DNA from: Deltaproteobacteria bacterium
GTDB taxonomy: Bacteria > Desulfobacterota > Anaeroferrophillalia > Anaeroferrophillales > Tharpellaceae
Direction of reading: 5' to 3'
Assembly: GCA_030640695.1 (NCBI GenBank)
Contig: DAOWIX010000043.1
Coordinates: 1 to 6,836 of the forward strand
DNA: 6,836 nucleotides
Below are positions 6,358-6,836 of the stretch, piece after piece. The translations under genes were made by a program, and so were the position numbers. Each line of letters begins with the position of its first letter. The stretch's first letter is position 1. The notes under the pieces are model-generated. The model was not told where the DNA came from, did no database searches, and saw only the letters and a program-made list of their open reading frames with translations.

Positions 6358-6365
6358 TCAAAATT
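6358..6365. repeat. Target-site duplication, right copy
   Basis: TCAAAATT directly follows the right terminal repeat and is identical to 6221-6228. Removing the element and one copy restores a continuous sequence joining 6228 to 6366. Confidence 0.9.
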
Positions 6366-6390
6366 TACCGCACAATAGAAGAGGGACAAC

Positions 6391-6836
6391 TTGTTCAAAG
6401 AGAGTAAGCTTCGCTCGATAATCAAGTCGCTGTCATGGCGCCTGCTGGCAACCATGACGACCATACTGATCGTCTATATTTTTGTCGGAGACACCAAAAT
6501 TGCCTTCAGTATCGGCGGTATTGAAGTATTTTTAAAGATGCTGGTCTATTTTATTCATGAGCGACTCTGGGAGAAGGTTCGTTTTGGGCGACGCGAAATC
6601 AAACCGCTGGTCATCTGGATTACCGGCTTGAGCCGTTCTGGAAAAAGTGGTATCGGCCGCTCTCTAACTGAAAAATTACGCCGTCAAGGTTATAAAGCCG
6701 AGCACCTTGACGGCCATTCGATCCGTGACCTTTTCCCGGAAACCGGTTACAGCCACGAAGAGGTAAATCGACATATCAAAAGAGTCGGTTTTCTAGCCCG
6801 TAAACTGGAAGAGCAGGGGGTAGTTGTGGTCGCGAC
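6391..6836 (+). CDS. DUF2061 membrane domain fused to an APS-kinase-like P-loop kinase, 3'-truncated by window edge
   Basis: 148 visible residues, open at the window end. The start is TTG with GAGGGA at 6381-6386, four bases upstream; an in-frame TAG at 6376 rules out a longer frame, and the next ATG would remove conserved DUF2061 residues. Residues 6-66 are a DUF2061 domain (KLRSIIKSLSWR, a hydrophobic helix at about 18-32, a second at about 39-55, then HERLW at 56-60 and FG). Residues about 73-148 begin a CysC-type kinase: WITGLSRSGKS (76-86, Walker A), LDGH (106-109), GYS (119-121) and a helix from 122. True APS kinases phosphorylate adenylylsulfate to PAPS. Here the usual DGD is DGH, and the Arg and Asn of the R-x-E-N-I-R-R motif are Val125 and His128. 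ATP binding is likely; the acceptor may not be APS. A membrane-tethered kinase is inferred. Confidence 0.88.
   Translation, partial: MFKESKLRSIIKSLSWRLLATMTTILIVYIFVGDTKIAFSIGGIEVFLKMLVYFIHERLWEKVRFGRREIKPLVIWITGLSRSGKSGIGRSLTEKLRRQGYKAEHLDGHSIRDLFPETGYSHEEVNRHIKRVGFLARKLEEQGVVVVA

Noticed and set aside
1..6836. CRISPR array, tRNA, rRNA or riboswitch
   Set aside because: No evenly spaced direct repeats, no recognisable tRNA or rRNA segments, and no convincing riboswitch leader were seen on either strand.

Overview
The window looks like a mid-GC bacterial chromosome segment. Neighbouring genes share codon habits, Shine-Dalgarno (SD) sites are clear, and TTG, GTG and ATG starts are mixed. A molybdenum hydroxylase operon, a gate-domain membrane pair and a DUF2061-kinase fusion together would fit a Gram-negative anaerobe of the Desulfobacterota (deltaproteobacterial) type. 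That placement is inference; no rRNA or marker gene is present to confirm it.

Positions 1-4702 (+) hold a tight operon for a xanthine-oxidase-family molybdenum hydroxylase. In order, it encodes an XdhC-type cofactor-insertion protein (5' end cut by the window edge), a 2x[2Fe-2S] subunit, an FAD subunit and the large molybdopterin subunit. Gaps are 8-12 nt and each downstream gene has its own SD. Electrons would pass from substrate at Mo through the two Fe-S clusters to FAD; XdhC would deliver mature, probably sulfurated, cofactor. The Mo subunit keeps the catalytic Glu and the substrate-pocket Arg. It has Met where true xanthine dehydrogenases have the purine-binding Glu, so the substrate is open.

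Positions 4703-5080 hold a hairpin repeat built from CACGAAA/TTTCGTG words, a consensus TATAAT, and a small four-cysteine ORF of unknown function that converges on the next operon.

Positions 5081-6224 (-) hold a three-gene membrane operon: a small two-helix membrane protein, then two gate-domain (nucleoside-recognition, SpmA/SpmB-like) proteins that probably form one transporter-like unit. The first gate gene starts at a GTG overlapping the preceding stop codon.

Positions 6221-6365 hold the clearest unannotated structure. It is a 129-bp non-coding element with perfect 13-bp terminal inverted repeats (GTAACTATTCAGC) and a perfect 8-bp target duplication (TCAAAATT). This is a MITE with IS66-type hallmarks, inserted between two divergent transcription units. 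Its right end carries TTGACA and a possible -10, aimed at the next gene.

Positions 6391-6836 (+, cut by the window edge) encode a DUF2061 membrane domain fused to an APS-kinase-like P-loop domain. Several APS-binding positions are changed, so true APS kinase activity should not be assumed.
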